Positions 7,996 to 16,154 of a stretch of 64,000 nucleotides of DNA are shown here, in pieces. The DNA is from Candidatus Cryosericum terrychapinii (lineage in GTDB: Bacteria > Caldisericota > Caldisericia > Cryosericales > Cryosericaceae). The position numbers were made by a program, and so were the translations under genes. The stretch's first letter is position 1, and every line of letters starts with the position of its first letter. The DNA lies in the NCBI RefSeq assembly GCF_003570925.1, contig NZ_QXIS01000006.1:83439-147438 (forward strand), read 5' to 3'. The notes below the pieces were generated by a model. It saw only the letters and a list, made by a program, of their open reading frames with translations, was not told the origin of the DNA and searched no databases.

Positions 7996-8791
7996 CATCC
8001 AACCACAGTTGACTGACAGAAGGCCCCTGGTCTACATCGTGGGGTTGTCGGCAAAACCGCATTGTGAGCATCTCGCTCCAGAAACTCAAACGGGGCATAT
8101 TGTCGAGCAAATTGCCCAACGCCTGCCTTCTGTAAGGATACTCAAAACGAACCTTGTGAAGACTCCGCCCATTGATGAACAAGGCAGACTACGTTACCCA
8201 AATCAAAACGAAATGCAGCTGGGCTGGAACGAATTGCAGGACGAATTGTGTCGAACGGCACCAAACCTGCTGGTGACCCTTGGGCAGCAAGTCTCATCCT
8301 TCTTGCGCTTCCAAATGGGCGTGCAACCCACAAAACCGCATCTGCCTTCTGATTTCTCATGTGAGTCATATCTGCTACAATCCGCATCCTGTATTCTCTC
8401 TGTCCATCATCCATCGTTCGTATATGTGTACTGCAGAAAGGACGTTGACAACTACGTTGCAAACGTAGTTCTGTCAATATCGTCTTTAGTCTTCAAGAGC
8501 GGAAGAAATGCCGAAACATGGAGTACAAAGGCGAGCTGGAACTCACCAACACGCAGTTGCGACAGAAGTCCCTCCGCTATGCTCCACGGGCGAGTTCAGC
8601 CGCTGGACGGTCTGATCGATGATCTTCCGGCGAGTCAACGTGCTGCTGTACAGGTCCGCATAGAATGCTGTGACACGCCGAGGGACACGTGGAAAGTGGT
8701 CAAATGCAGAGGATCTGGTGTCCTTTCGGCGAGGAGTGCCCACCCATATTGCTTTGCCAACCAACTAGGGTTCCACACCCCATGCTTGTGA
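7988..8791 (+). CDS. Uracil-DNA glycosylase superfamily-like protein with unexplained C-terminal tail
   Basis: The ATG at 7988 overlaps the radical SAM stop. Residues 14-165 follow the UDG superfamily layout: YIVGLSAKPHCE (motif near the catalytic loop), LKTNLVKTPP (like TNLVKC-PP in family 4/5 enzymes), ELCRTAPNLLVTLGQQVSSFL, and a closing LSVHHPS with the conserved His. The Fe-S cysteines of family 4/5 are not evident, so activity may differ. Residues from about 168 to 267 do not look like folded family sequence and might be read-through of degraded DNA. The partner is presumably the radical SAM enzyme. Cleavage or recognition of a modified base is inference. Confidence 0.55.
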   Translation: MADIQPQLTDRRPLVYIVGLSAKPHCEHLAPETQTGHIVEQIAQRLPSVRILKTNLVKTPPIDEQGRLRYPNQNEMQLGWNELQDELCRTAPNLLVTLGQQVSSFLRFQMGVQPTKPHLPSDFSCESYLLQSASCILSVHHPSFVYVYCRKDVDNYVANVVLSISSLVFKSGRNAETWSTKASWNSPTRSCDRSPSAMLHGRVQPLDGLIDDLPASQRAAVQVRIECCDTPRDTWKVVKCRGSGVLSARSAHPYCFANQLGFHTPCL

Positions 8792-8823
8792 ATTGGCTGT
8801 CTCTCGATGAATGAAGGAGCTTA

Positions 8824-9801
8824 GTGCCAAGGATACGGACAGTTGGCTCAGTGAAGATCGAGTTAGTCACGAAGGCCAAGGAAGCAGCTTTCTGCGCCAT
8901 AAAGATCTTCAACGATCCTCTCGTGGGTTTCAAGTCCGAGGCATTCATAGTCCTCATGGTAGTTGCCTGGACCTATCTAATGCATGCTTACTACAGACAG
9001 AGCAGAGTCGACTACCGATACTACCGCCAAGGTCTTAAGCGCAAGACCTACGATCGAACAAAACACGGCGCTCAGAAACATTGGGAACTTGAGCGGTGTC
9101 TAGACGACCCGGCCAGCCCCATTGATAGGGATACTGCCAACAATCTGCGCTTCCTCATCGGGTTGCGTCACGAAATTGAGCACCAGATGACTAGATCTCT
9201 TGACAACTACCTGAGTGCAAGGTATCAAGCATGTGCCTTGAACTTCAACGAGTATCTCAAACGACTATTCGGAGACAAATACGCGCTGGACACGTACCTG
9301 ACATACAGTATTCAGTTTGCTGACCTTGCACCGACACAGGTCAGGCCCGTGGAAACGAACGAGGCTATACCCGCGAATCTGCGTTCGTACATCACTGATT
9401 TTGATGGAAGACTGTCGTATAGCGAGTATAATAGCCCGAAGTACTCTCATCGTCTGATTTTTACCAAGAGGATGGTTGGCAGGCTAGGCCAAGCAGACAA
9501 GGTGATCGAATTCATCGACCCTAATTGCGATCAGGCCAAGACCATTGAGAAGGAGTATTGGGTAAGGAAGGAAGTGGAGAAGCCCAAGTACTTGGCAACC
9601 CAAGTAGTTGCAGAAGTCAGGAACGCTGGGTTCTCCAAGTTCTGCAGGAACCCTGAGCATCTACGGATGTGGAAATCGGAGGATGCTAAGAACCCGGCGA
9701 GAGGATATGGTACGATGGTAGCTGGAACTTGGTACTGGTATGAGTCCTGGGTCAAACACTGCGTCAAACTGTGTGAGGATGCTGGTGACAAATACAAATG
9801 A
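8824..9801 (+). CDS. DUF3644 protein with HEPN-type RX4H motif
   Basis: GTG start four bases after AAGGAG. The N-terminus, LVTKAKEAAFCAIKIFNDPLVGFKSEAFIVL, followed by AWTYLMHAYY, is the DUF3644 signature (PF12358). RHEIEH at residues 115-120 fits the R-x4-H motif of HEPN ribonucleases, a fold common in toxin-antitoxin, abortive-infection and restriction-linked proteins. The C-terminal half (residues 190-325) has many aromatic residues (GTWYWYESWV) and may bind nucleic acid. It follows the UDG-like gene on the same strand after 32 bases and probably shares its mRNA. Ribonuclease activity is inferred from motif and family. Confidence 0.7.
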   Translation: MPRIRTVGSVKIELVTKAKEAAFCAIKIFNDPLVGFKSEAFIVLMVVAWTYLMHAYYRQSRVDYRYYRQGLKRKTYDRTKHGAQKHWELERCLDDPASPIDRDTANNLRFLIGLRHEIEHQMTRSLDNYLSARYQACALNFNEYLKRLFGDKYALDTYLTYSIQFADLAPTQVRPVETNEAIPANLRSYITDFDGRLSYSEYNSPKYSHRLIFTKRMVGRLGQADKVIEFIDPNCDQAKTIEKEYWVRKEVEKPKYLATQVVAEVRNAGFSKFCRNPEHLRMWKSEDAKNPARGYGTMVAGTWYWYESWVKHCVKLCEDAGDKYK

Positions 9802-10052
9802 CGATCGAGTCATTGTTCCACCGGATCGTCCAAACTGCGGGCTCACGGTGAACTCTGAGGCAAGCAGGGAGGTGTTGTGCTGAGCCGAATGGTATGCAGC
9901 GACAAACCAATGGACGAATCTCGGGTAACCAAATGCCAACAAGTTGACACACTATCGGCAAGGGATTCGAGCGTGATTAGGCGGGAGAAGACTAGGACGA
10001 ACCATGTTGTACGGATCAGTTCGGTCGTCGTTAGCAACATCAAGGAGCAACC

Positions 10053-10622
10053 ATGAATTGGATGGAGTTCATCGCAGCCATTGTCAGAGCGGTAGCATGG
10101 CCGGCTGTCGTGATGGTGGTCTTTGTTCTGCTGCGCAAGCCTCTAGCAAAGCTGATACTGCGCCTGAGTCACGTCGCAGCTGGGGGAGTTGTCTTCGACT
10201 TCGCCGAAGCAGTTGAGAAGGTTAGCAAACAAGCCAACGAGACCCCTGGTCTATTGGCTGCACCGGCTGCCCGCGTTCCGGAAGAAGACCCCCTTCTCCA
10301 GCTGGTCTCCCTATCACCTCGTTTGGCAGTAGTCGAAGCTTGGCGGCTGGTCGAATCGTCTGCGCGTCGTGCCAACGCGGCTCGGGGAACCCCGGTGGAG
10401 AAAGGCCGCCCACTAGCCGGACTTGACGAAATTCGAGTGCTTCAAAGGGACGGCGTTCTCGATAATGCGACACTAGACATGATGACCCGTCTCCGCTCGT
10501 TGCGAAATCAAGCCATCCACATGGACGAATTCTCCATCGACACGGCGTCCGCTCGTGAGTACGTTCAACTGGCCGTAGCGTTGGTTCAGCGGATTCACGA
10601 GGAGACTCCGGAGACTCCTTGA
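10053..10622 (+). CDS. Membrane-anchored HEPN-like protein
   Basis: The SD AAGGAG lies ahead of the ATG. Residues 5-28 are one transmembrane helix, so the rest is probably cytoplasmic. The C-terminal helical domain ends LRSLRNQAIHMDEFSIDTASAREYV; RNQAIH at 151-156 matches R-x4-H, and the arrangement resembles DUF4145/HEPN-like domains found in defence proteins with a single N-terminal helix. The G+C content is higher than in the four genes before it, and a gap of 251 bases without a recognisable gene separates them, so it could be a neighbour rather than a partner. Confidence 0.55.
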   Translation: MNWMEFIAAIVRAVAWPAVVMVVFVLLRKPLAKLILRLSHVAAGGVVFDFAEAVEKVSKQANETPGLLAAPAARVPEEDPLLQLVSLSPRLAVVEAWRLVESSARRANAARGTPVEKGRPLAGLDEIRVLQRDGVLDNATLDMMTRLRSLRNQAIHMDEFSIDTASAREYVQLAVALVQRIHEETPETP

Positions 10623-10751
10623 CTGCTGTAGCCTTGGCACACTTCACGGAGGAGCCATACGCACATCGGATCTCCTCTCGGGCTATGTGTCATGCCATGG
10701 GTGACATTCGGAGGACCACCGACGCGATAGGCTCGTGAAGAATGCAAAACA

Positions 10752-10808
10752 GTGACCCCCCCAGAGAGTCCTGTATAGGTGCAGGGCGCCCTCTCGGGGG
10801 GGGGTCAC
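10752..10808. terminator. Long GC-rich stem-loop between convergent genes
   Basis: GTGACCCCCCC then AGAGAG (10752-10768) pairs with CTCTC then nine G and TCAC (10791-10808), giving a stem of about 16 pairs with a 22-base loop. It sits between the end of the accessory island and the convergent deacetylase gene. There is no T-run. It could be a bidirectional terminator or a mobile-element end. Confidence 0.4.
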
Positions 10809-10819
10809 ACAGACCTGTG

Positions 10820-11560
10820 CTAGATGAATTCCGAGTCGACGCTCGTGTGGAGGTGGAGCGGCGTCAGGACCTTGTATGCTTCTGCCAGCTGCATGCCGTG
10901 GGTACTGCCCACGTCTGAGGCCTTGAGGTTCAGGTACTGGGTCGCCATTTCCAGGGTATCCGGCGTGAACTGGCTCTTGAACAATCCGAGAGCTGCCAGT
11001 CTCACCTCGTTTTCGACCGAGATGTCGACAAACTGGTTTGGCCTGCTGGTGAGGTAGAACGCGATGAAGAGGACGTCGTGAGGGGGCAGTTCGGGGAGAT
11101 ACAGGGGCAGGTTGCAGTAGATCAAACTGTCCGCCGCTGACCACCCGCAATTCAGGTGGTCCTGATGGGCCTCGTACGTCAGCCACGGGTCGGGCGCCAG
11201 GACGGCCTCCGGACGCTCCTGCCGGATGATGCGGACCATTGCTGCGGTCGTTTCGCCGCAGTGTGGCAACTCACCATCGTGGAAGGGCAGATACAGGTGC
11301 CTCGTCACCCCCATAGCCTCGCCGGCTTGCCGATCTTCCTCATGGCGGATCTCGACCAGGCGTTCTCGTGTCATCGAGACGTCTGTGCTGCCCAGGCAGC
11401 CGTCGGTCATCGTGACGAGCGTGACTTCTTTCCCTGCCTTTGCCAGCTTGAGCAGGAGGCCGCCTGCGAACCAGACCGCGTCGTCGGAGTGGGGCTGGAA
11501 CACGACATATTTCTGTGCTGAATCGATGTGTGGAACAGGAAGGAATTCGTTCCAGTTCAT
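10820..11560 (-). CDS. PIG-L family N-deacetylase
   Basis: A 246-residue protein starting at the ATG that overlaps the previous gene's stop (ATGA); an SD AGGAGG lies ten bases upstream. The zinc motif reads FQPHSDDAVWFAGG, a variant of HPDDE in which the His and both Asp remain, and the second metal-ligand segment is YEAHQDHLNCG. Family members remove acetyl groups from GlcNAc-containing molecules. As third gene of a GH4 glycosidase, GPH symporter and PIG-L operon it probably deacetylates an imported or released amino sugar; the exact substrate is inference. Confidence 0.8.
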   Translation of the reverse strand: MNWNEFLPVPHIDSAQKYVVFQPHSDDAVWFAGGLLLKLAKAGKEVTLVTMTDGCLGSTDVSMTRERLVEIRHEEDRQAGEAMGVTRHLYLPFHDGELPHCGETTAAMVRIIRQERPEAVLAPDPWLTYEAHQDHLNCGWSAADSLIYCNLPLYLPELPPHDVLFIAFYLTSRPNQFVDISVENEVRLAALGLFKSQFTPDTLEMATQYLNLKASDVGSTHGMQLAEAYKVLTPLHLHTSVDSEFI

Positions 11561-12918
11561 AGGATGATAACCTCCTGTTGAGGGATGGGCGTGTCGGCTG
11601 CCGTATTGAGCTGTGCGGCGAGGGTGCACTTCTCCTTCACACGTTCGAGCCTCTTTCCGTAGAGCGGGTAAAAGAAGACGAAGATGAGCCCCACGCCGAT
11701 CAGCGCGGCAGGAACAACGCTCACTAGGAACCTGAAGCCTATGACGGCGGTCGGTGCCATCAGCGTGGGATCAGCCACAGGCTTGTACTTCGTGATGGTC
11801 TGGACAAACGAGATCGTGCCTGCCGAGATGGCGACGCTCATGCGGATGATGAGCGCGTTGACGCCGTAGAACATGCCCTCCCTGCGTGTGTGTGTCTTGA
11901 GGTAGTCCTCGTCACAGATGTCGGCGACCATGATGTCACCTACCAGAAGAAGGGCTCCGAGGCCGATGCCTACGATGGCAAAACAGGTGATGGCCTGTGG
12001 CATCGTCCGAACCAGTCCCAGCGGAAGCAGCGTCAGACCGAACAGGATGCAGGCGATGATGGCTGTCGTGCGAACGCCTTTGCGGATGACGACCTTTGAC
12101 CAGAAGATCTGAGTGATAATGGCGACGATGAAAATGGGAGCCATGATGAGGCTGCTCTGGGAGTCGGAAATGAGCAGAACGTACTTGGCGAAGAAGGGTA
12201 TCACCTGGGGCACCAGCACGATGACCGAGTTCACGAACAGGTTGAACATGACAAACGTCAGGAACGACTTGTTCGCCAGTGTGTTCTTGATGGCAGGGCC
12301 CAGCGGCAGAGGTTCACCGGGGGCATGCAGGTTCTCCTTGGAGCCCAGCAGCGACACGAAGATGGAAATGGCGGTGATCGCTCCGAAGATGATGCCCATA
12401 CCTCTCCATCCGAGCTTGGCGACGATCAGCGGCGTCGCGGCGAGACCGGCCATCGCGCCCAGGATGCCAATTGCCTGGCGCCAGGCGTTGACGGTGCTGC
12501 GGTCGCTCGTGGTGGAGAACGTCTCGGGGTACAGGGACGTCCAGTTGATGATGACGATGGTATAGAACCCATCGTACGCGAAGATGACGGCGAGGTAGTA
12601 CCAGAACAGCGCTGACGTGGAGATGCCGGTCGGCGGGACCCAGATGAGATAGAAGGCAAGCGCAAGCGGCAGCGTTCCCAGGACGATATACGGGATGCGG
12701 CGTCCCCACCGGGTATGCGTCCGGTCGGACCAGTAGCCGAACAGTGGGTCGTTGATGCAATTCCAGATGGTATAGATGAGCATAGCGGTCGCGAACAGCT
12801 GTTGTGGAAAACCCAGCTTGTCCACGTAGAGATACAGCGCCCAGGCCGTGAATGCATTTTCCGGCAGGCCTGCCCCCATCGAACCAAAGCTGTATGCAAG
12901 CTTCTTCCAGAAGTTCAT
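11557..12918 (-). CDS. GPH-family sugar:cation symporter (MFS_2)
   Basis: A 453-residue protein with 12 hydrophobic segments. It begins KLAYSFGSMGAGLPENAF and carries NDPLFGYWSDRTHTRWGRRIPYI, the signature loop of glycoside-pentoside-hexuronide symporters related to MelB, XylP and YicJ. A second diagnostic segment, ADICDEDYLKTHTRREGMFYGV, precedes helix 10. It should import a glycoside with Na+ or H+. Its position between a GH4 glycosidase and a PIG-L deacetylase suggests that it feeds both. The final codons overlap the deacetylase start by four bases. Confidence 0.88.
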   Translation of the reverse strand: MNFWKKLAYSFGSMGAGLPENAFTAWALYLYVDKLGFPQQLFATAMLIYTIWNCINDPLFGYWSDRTHTRWGRRIPYIVLGTLPLALAFYLIWVPPTGISTSALFWYYLAVIFAYDGFYTIVIINWTSLYPETFSTTSDRSTVNAWRQAIGILGAMAGLAATPLIVAKLGWRGMGIIFGAITAISIFVSLLGSKENLHAPGEPLPLGPAIKNTLANKSFLTFVMFNLFVNSVIVLVPQVIPFFAKYVLLISDSQSSLIMAPIFIVAIITQIFWSKVVIRKGVRTTAIIACILFGLTLLPLGLVRTMPQAITCFAIVGIGLGALLLVGDIMVADICDEDYLKTHTRREGMFYGVNALIIRMSVAISAGTISFVQTITKYKPVADPTLMAPTAVIGFRFLVSVVPAALIGVGLIFVFFYPLYGKRLERVKEKCTLAAQLNTAADTPIPQQEVIIL

Positions 12919-12949
12919 GCTACCTCCAGCGAATTGTGGATGCGTTCGG

Positions 12950-14275
12950 CTACTTGAAGCTGTCGAAGTATGGGGCCTCCTGTTCCTTGAATGCCAGGAC
13001 GAGATCTCGTGCCACGGCCGGTGAGGGCACCAGCGGGTTGAGCGCCAGAGCCTCGATGAGAGCCCCGAGGTCGCGGTAGGCGACCGCGTCGACGAGGGAC
13101 CTCTCGTACAATTTTATCTGCTCGATCAGCAGTTGTGACTCCCTGTCGATAGGCCCGACCGCTAGCGGGCGGATGAGTCGTTCGGTGATCAATGACGGGA
13201 CCTCGACGACATCGTCGAGGGCAAGGCCTGCAATCGCCCCACGGTTCATGACATTGACGGGGACGACCGATTGACCCTTGCCTGCGAGGCCGAGAAGCAC
13301 ATCCATGGCAACAGCGCTGTATCCTTCGGCACTCTTGAGGTTCATGGCGGTCCGATATTCCTCTGCGAGGTGCCCATTCTCCCGCCTGCCCAAATATGCG
13401 TCGTAGATGACCTTGGGATCGTCAGTGGTCTTCAGGTCTGCGAACAACTGTGCATTGAGGCGCTCTACTTCTTCGCCGCGGGTTTCCCCGGCAGCCTTCA
13501 GGGCCGCGAGCGATTCGCGCTTGAAGGCGTAGTACCAGATGTACCCATTGGGCAGCTTGCCGAGGCGCTGCACAAACGCAGGCGAGAAGTGTGTCATCGC
13601 CTCGAAGTCGGGCACCTGGTCGATCATGGAAAGGATCTGGGGCAGCACGTCGTGCCCGAGGGCGTAGACACCCTTGACGAAACCGCAGTGGTTCAGCCCG
13701 TAGTACTCCAAGACCAGGTCTTCCGGTTGAACCTTGAGGAGATAAGCCAGCAGGATGCCGATGGAGGTCGGCGCATCACAGATGCCGACGACGTTGTGAA
13801 ACCCTCCGTGGCTGACCATCGCCTGCGTGATGATCCCGGACGGATTCGTGAGGTTGATGAACCAGGCGTCGGGCGCAACCTCGCGCAACTCGTTGAGCAT
13901 GTCCAGCACGACGGGGATGGTGCGGACAGCCATGGCGAAACCGCCTGCGCCGACCGTCTCCTGCCCCAGGACATCCATCGAGAGGGGGATACGTTCGTCC
14001 AGTGTACGCATGTGGTCACCACCCACGCGTATGGCGGCGATGATGAAGGAGGCTCCGGTCACGCACTCGCGGAACGTACCGGCGTGCGAGATCTCGACCG
14101 TGCTGTTTCGGTCTTGGACGATGGCCGATACGACCTTGTCCACGGCGGCGAACCGTTCGCCGTTGGGATCGATCAGCGAGATCTCTGTGAGGTCGAGCCG
14201 TTTCTGAAGGTCAAGGAGAGCGCCCACGAGAATCGGGACTCTTGTCCCACCTCCACCAATGATGCTGACTTTCAT
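12950..14275 (-). CDS. Glycoside hydrolase family 4 (6-phospho-beta-glucosidase-like)
   Basis: The start is the ATG at 14275 behind GGAGG; the longer frame upstream is not coding. The 441-residue product has the NAD-binding MKVSIIGGGGTRVP loop, FINLTNPSGI, GICDAP (the metal-binding Cys region) and GLNHCGF, all GH4 signatures. GH4 enzymes cleave by transient NAD+ oxidation at C3 with a divalent metal. LicH/CelF-like members act on 6-phospho-beta-glucosides, but no PTS gene is nearby and the symporter would deliver unphosphorylated substrate, so the substrate could be a free glycoside or one phosphorylated inside. Confidence 0.88.
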   Translation of the reverse strand: MKVSIIGGGGTRVPILVGALLDLQKRLDLTEISLIDPNGERFAAVDKVVSAIVQDRNSTVEISHAGTFRECVTGASFIIAAIRVGGDHMRTLDERIPLSMDVLGQETVGAGGFAMAVRTIPVVLDMLNELREVAPDAWFINLTNPSGIITQAMVSHGGFHNVVGICDAPTSIGILLAYLLKVQPEDLVLEYYGLNHCGFVKGVYALGHDVLPQILSMIDQVPDFEAMTHFSPAFVQRLGKLPNGYIWYYAFKRESLAALKAAGETRGEEVERLNAQLFADLKTTDDPKVIYDAYLGRRENGHLAEEYRTAMNLKSAEGYSAVAMDVLLGLAGKGQSVVPVNVMNRGAIAGLALDDVVEVPSLITERLIRPLAVGPIDRESQLLIEQIKLYERSLVDAVAYRDLGALIEALALNPLVPSPAVARDLVLAFKEQEAPYFDSFK

Positions 14276-14336
14276 CGTTGCCTCCAGTCGGCGCACACCG
14301 GTACGCCATTGGGCATCCGGCAGAGGGTATCCGCCA

Positions 14337-14380
14337 TCGTATCTTCGTCCAGCGATACGACTGACGCTCCTTCCCGTCAA
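14337..14380 (-). promoter_or_regulatory. Promoter with overlapping palindromic operator for the GH4 operon
   Basis: Minus-strand TTGACG (14380-14375) is followed after 17 bases by TATCGC. Lying across this -10 is the inverted repeat TCGTATC-N10-GATACGA (14337-14360), 24 bases in all, a good size for a LacI/GntR-type dimer. A repressor bound there would block RNA polymerase. No regulator gene is adjacent. Confidence 0.45.
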
Positions 14381-14516
14381 TGTTCTAGCGGGCTCTCTTC
14401 CTTTGTCAAGGAGAGACTCCGGACAGGCGGGAGTCCTGACATGGTCGTGATCATCAGCCGGGATGTTGCTGGGAGGAGGAGCTCCCAGGTAGTGGAGTGA
14501 CCACGCGTCCTCCGGG

Positions 14517-16154
14517 TTATGCCGGAGCGGCCGCTATCCTGACCTCCCAGGGAGCCAGGCTGTCCATGGATGGTTGCTCCTCCGTGCTGAACAGTGGAAT
14601 CTGGTCTGACGTGAAGCTGCCCCGTGGGATTGCGACGGTCTGGTCGGACAGATTGATCGTAATCGTCATGTGCTCTGCTGAGGATGTGCGCGTGAAGCAG
14701 AGGCAGGTGTCCGACGGACCGGCGACGATTGACATATCGCCCGCATTCAGCGCAGAATGGTGCGACCTGAACCAGCTGAGCCGTCTCGTGAAGCTCAACA
14801 CCGAGGTCGGGTCTGCCGACTCCGTACTGTACGACATGGCAGGTGCGCTGACGGGCAGCCACGGGACTCCTGTGGTGAAGCCCGCATTCGCGGTATCATC
14901 CCACGGCATCGGCGTGCGTTCGCCGTCCCGGCCGACCGGCAAGGGCCAGTATCTCTTGCCCACGGGGTCCTGAAGGAGTTTCCTCAGGAGCGGCGTGTTC
15001 GCAAGCCCTAGTTCCTCTCCATTGTAGAGGAATGGGGTTCCCTTGAGCGTCAGAAGTAGACCTATCATACTCTTCGTCATCGGGGGTGAACAATGGTAGC
15101 GTGATACCGCGCGCACGACGTCATGGTTGCTCAGGACCCAGGCGGGCCAGGCACCCTCGGGCAGCAGGTCGAGGGTTCTCTGGATGATGTCGCGGAAGTC
15201 CTTCGCCCGGAAATGTCGAACGAAGAAGAAGAAGTTGAACACTAGGTTCAGCTCACTGTCGCCGTCCCCGTAGTAGGACAGCACCTGACCCTGCGTGCGC
15301 TGTGCGATCTCGCCCACCATCATGTGCCCGGGCTTCTCGTCGATGACGCCGCGCATTTCCCGCAGCGCGTCGTGCGTCTCCGGCTGATCCACGGTGTGGT
15401 CGTACACCTCACGCGACATCGGTATGTACAGTGTCTTCGAAGGGTTGCCGGGCATGGGCTGAGTAATGACAACCTCGTGAGCGTTGTCCCGAAGCTGGGC
15501 GTCCTTGACGTAGTAATTGGCGACGTCGAGACGGAAACCGTCGACGCCCCGGTTCATCCAGAACCGCATGATATCGTGGATCTCCTCACGAAGCCGGTGG
15601 TTGCGCCAGTTCAGGTCCGCCTGTTCCTTGAGGAAGCTGTGCAGGTAGAACTCATGGGTTTGCTCGTTCCATTCCCAGGCCGAGCCTCCGAATGTCGAAC
15701 CCCAGTTGTTGGGGGGTTTGCCATTGGTTCCGTCGCTCCAGAGGTAGTAATCGTGGAATGGGTTCTCGCGGGAGGTACGTGCCTGTCTGAACCAGGGGTG
15801 CTCGGTCGAGCTGTGGTTGACGACAAGGTCCATGATGAGGTGAATGCCCCGTGCACGGGCACCGGCCATGAGGCGGTCGAAGTCTTCCATTGTACCATAC
15901 ACGGGGTCGATCGAGCTGTAGTCACTGATGTCGTATCCGAAATCGCGGTTGGGCGACGGGTAGACAGGTGACAGCCACAGGCCCTCAATGCCAAGGGAAG
16001 AGGGCGTACCGTCCCGCAGGACGTCCAGCTTGCTGGTCAACCCAGGAAGGTCTCCTACGCCATCACCGTTGCTGTCCATGAAACTGCGGACGTAGCAGTG
16101 GTAGATGACGCCTCGTTTCCACCAGGGTTGGCTCTGAGCGTCGTTTGCGGTCAA
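14517..16154 (-). CDS. GH13 alpha-glucosidase / oligo-1,6-glucosidase-like
   Basis: A 545-residue TIM-barrel enzyme: VIYHCYVRSFMDSNGDGVGDLPG, DLVVNHSS, GFRLDVA with nucleophile D210, MVGEIA with acid/base E282, and LSNHD with D345. A short beta C-domain follows. This set fits exo-acting GH13 subfamilies (alpha-glucosidase, trehalose or sucrose hydrolases). The TTG start overlaps the TGA of the glucosyl-3-phosphoglycerate synthase gene (TTGA), so the two are translated together. That context suggests hydrolysis or remodelling of a glucosylglycerate-type solute; plain maltodextrin use is the alternative. Confidence 0.85.
   Translation of the reverse strand: MTANDAQSQPWWKRGVIYHCYVRSFMDSNGDGVGDLPGLTSKLDVLRDGTPSSLGIEGLWLSPVYPSPNRDFGYDISDYSSIDPVYGTMEDFDRLMAGARARGIHLIMDLVVNHSSTEHPWFRQARTSRENPFHDYYLWSDGTNGKPPNNWGSTFGGSAWEWNEQTHEFYLHSFLKEQADLNWRNHRLREEIHDIMRFWMNRGVDGFRLDVANYYVKDAQLRDNAHEVVITQPMPGNPSKTLYIPMSREVYDHTVDQPETHDALREMRGVIDEKPGHMMVGEIAQRTQGQVLSYYGDGDSELNLVFNFFFFVRHFRAKDFRDIIQRTLDLLPEGAWPAWVLSNHDVVRAVSRYHCSPPMTKSMIGLLLTLKGTPFLYNGEELGLANTPLLRKLLQDPVGKRYWPLPVGRDGERTPMPWDDTANAGFTTGVPWLPVSAPAMSYSTESADPTSVLSFTRRLSWFRSHHSALNAGDMSIVAGPSDTCLCFTRTSSAEHMTITINLSDQTVAIPRGSFTSDQIPLFSTEEQPSMDSLAPWEVRIAAAPA

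Noticed and set aside
8543-8764. Minus-strand frame possibly from a transposase end
   Set aside because: No DDE or helix-turn-helix motif, no inverted repeats and no SD; kept only as a hint that the DNA here is disturbed.
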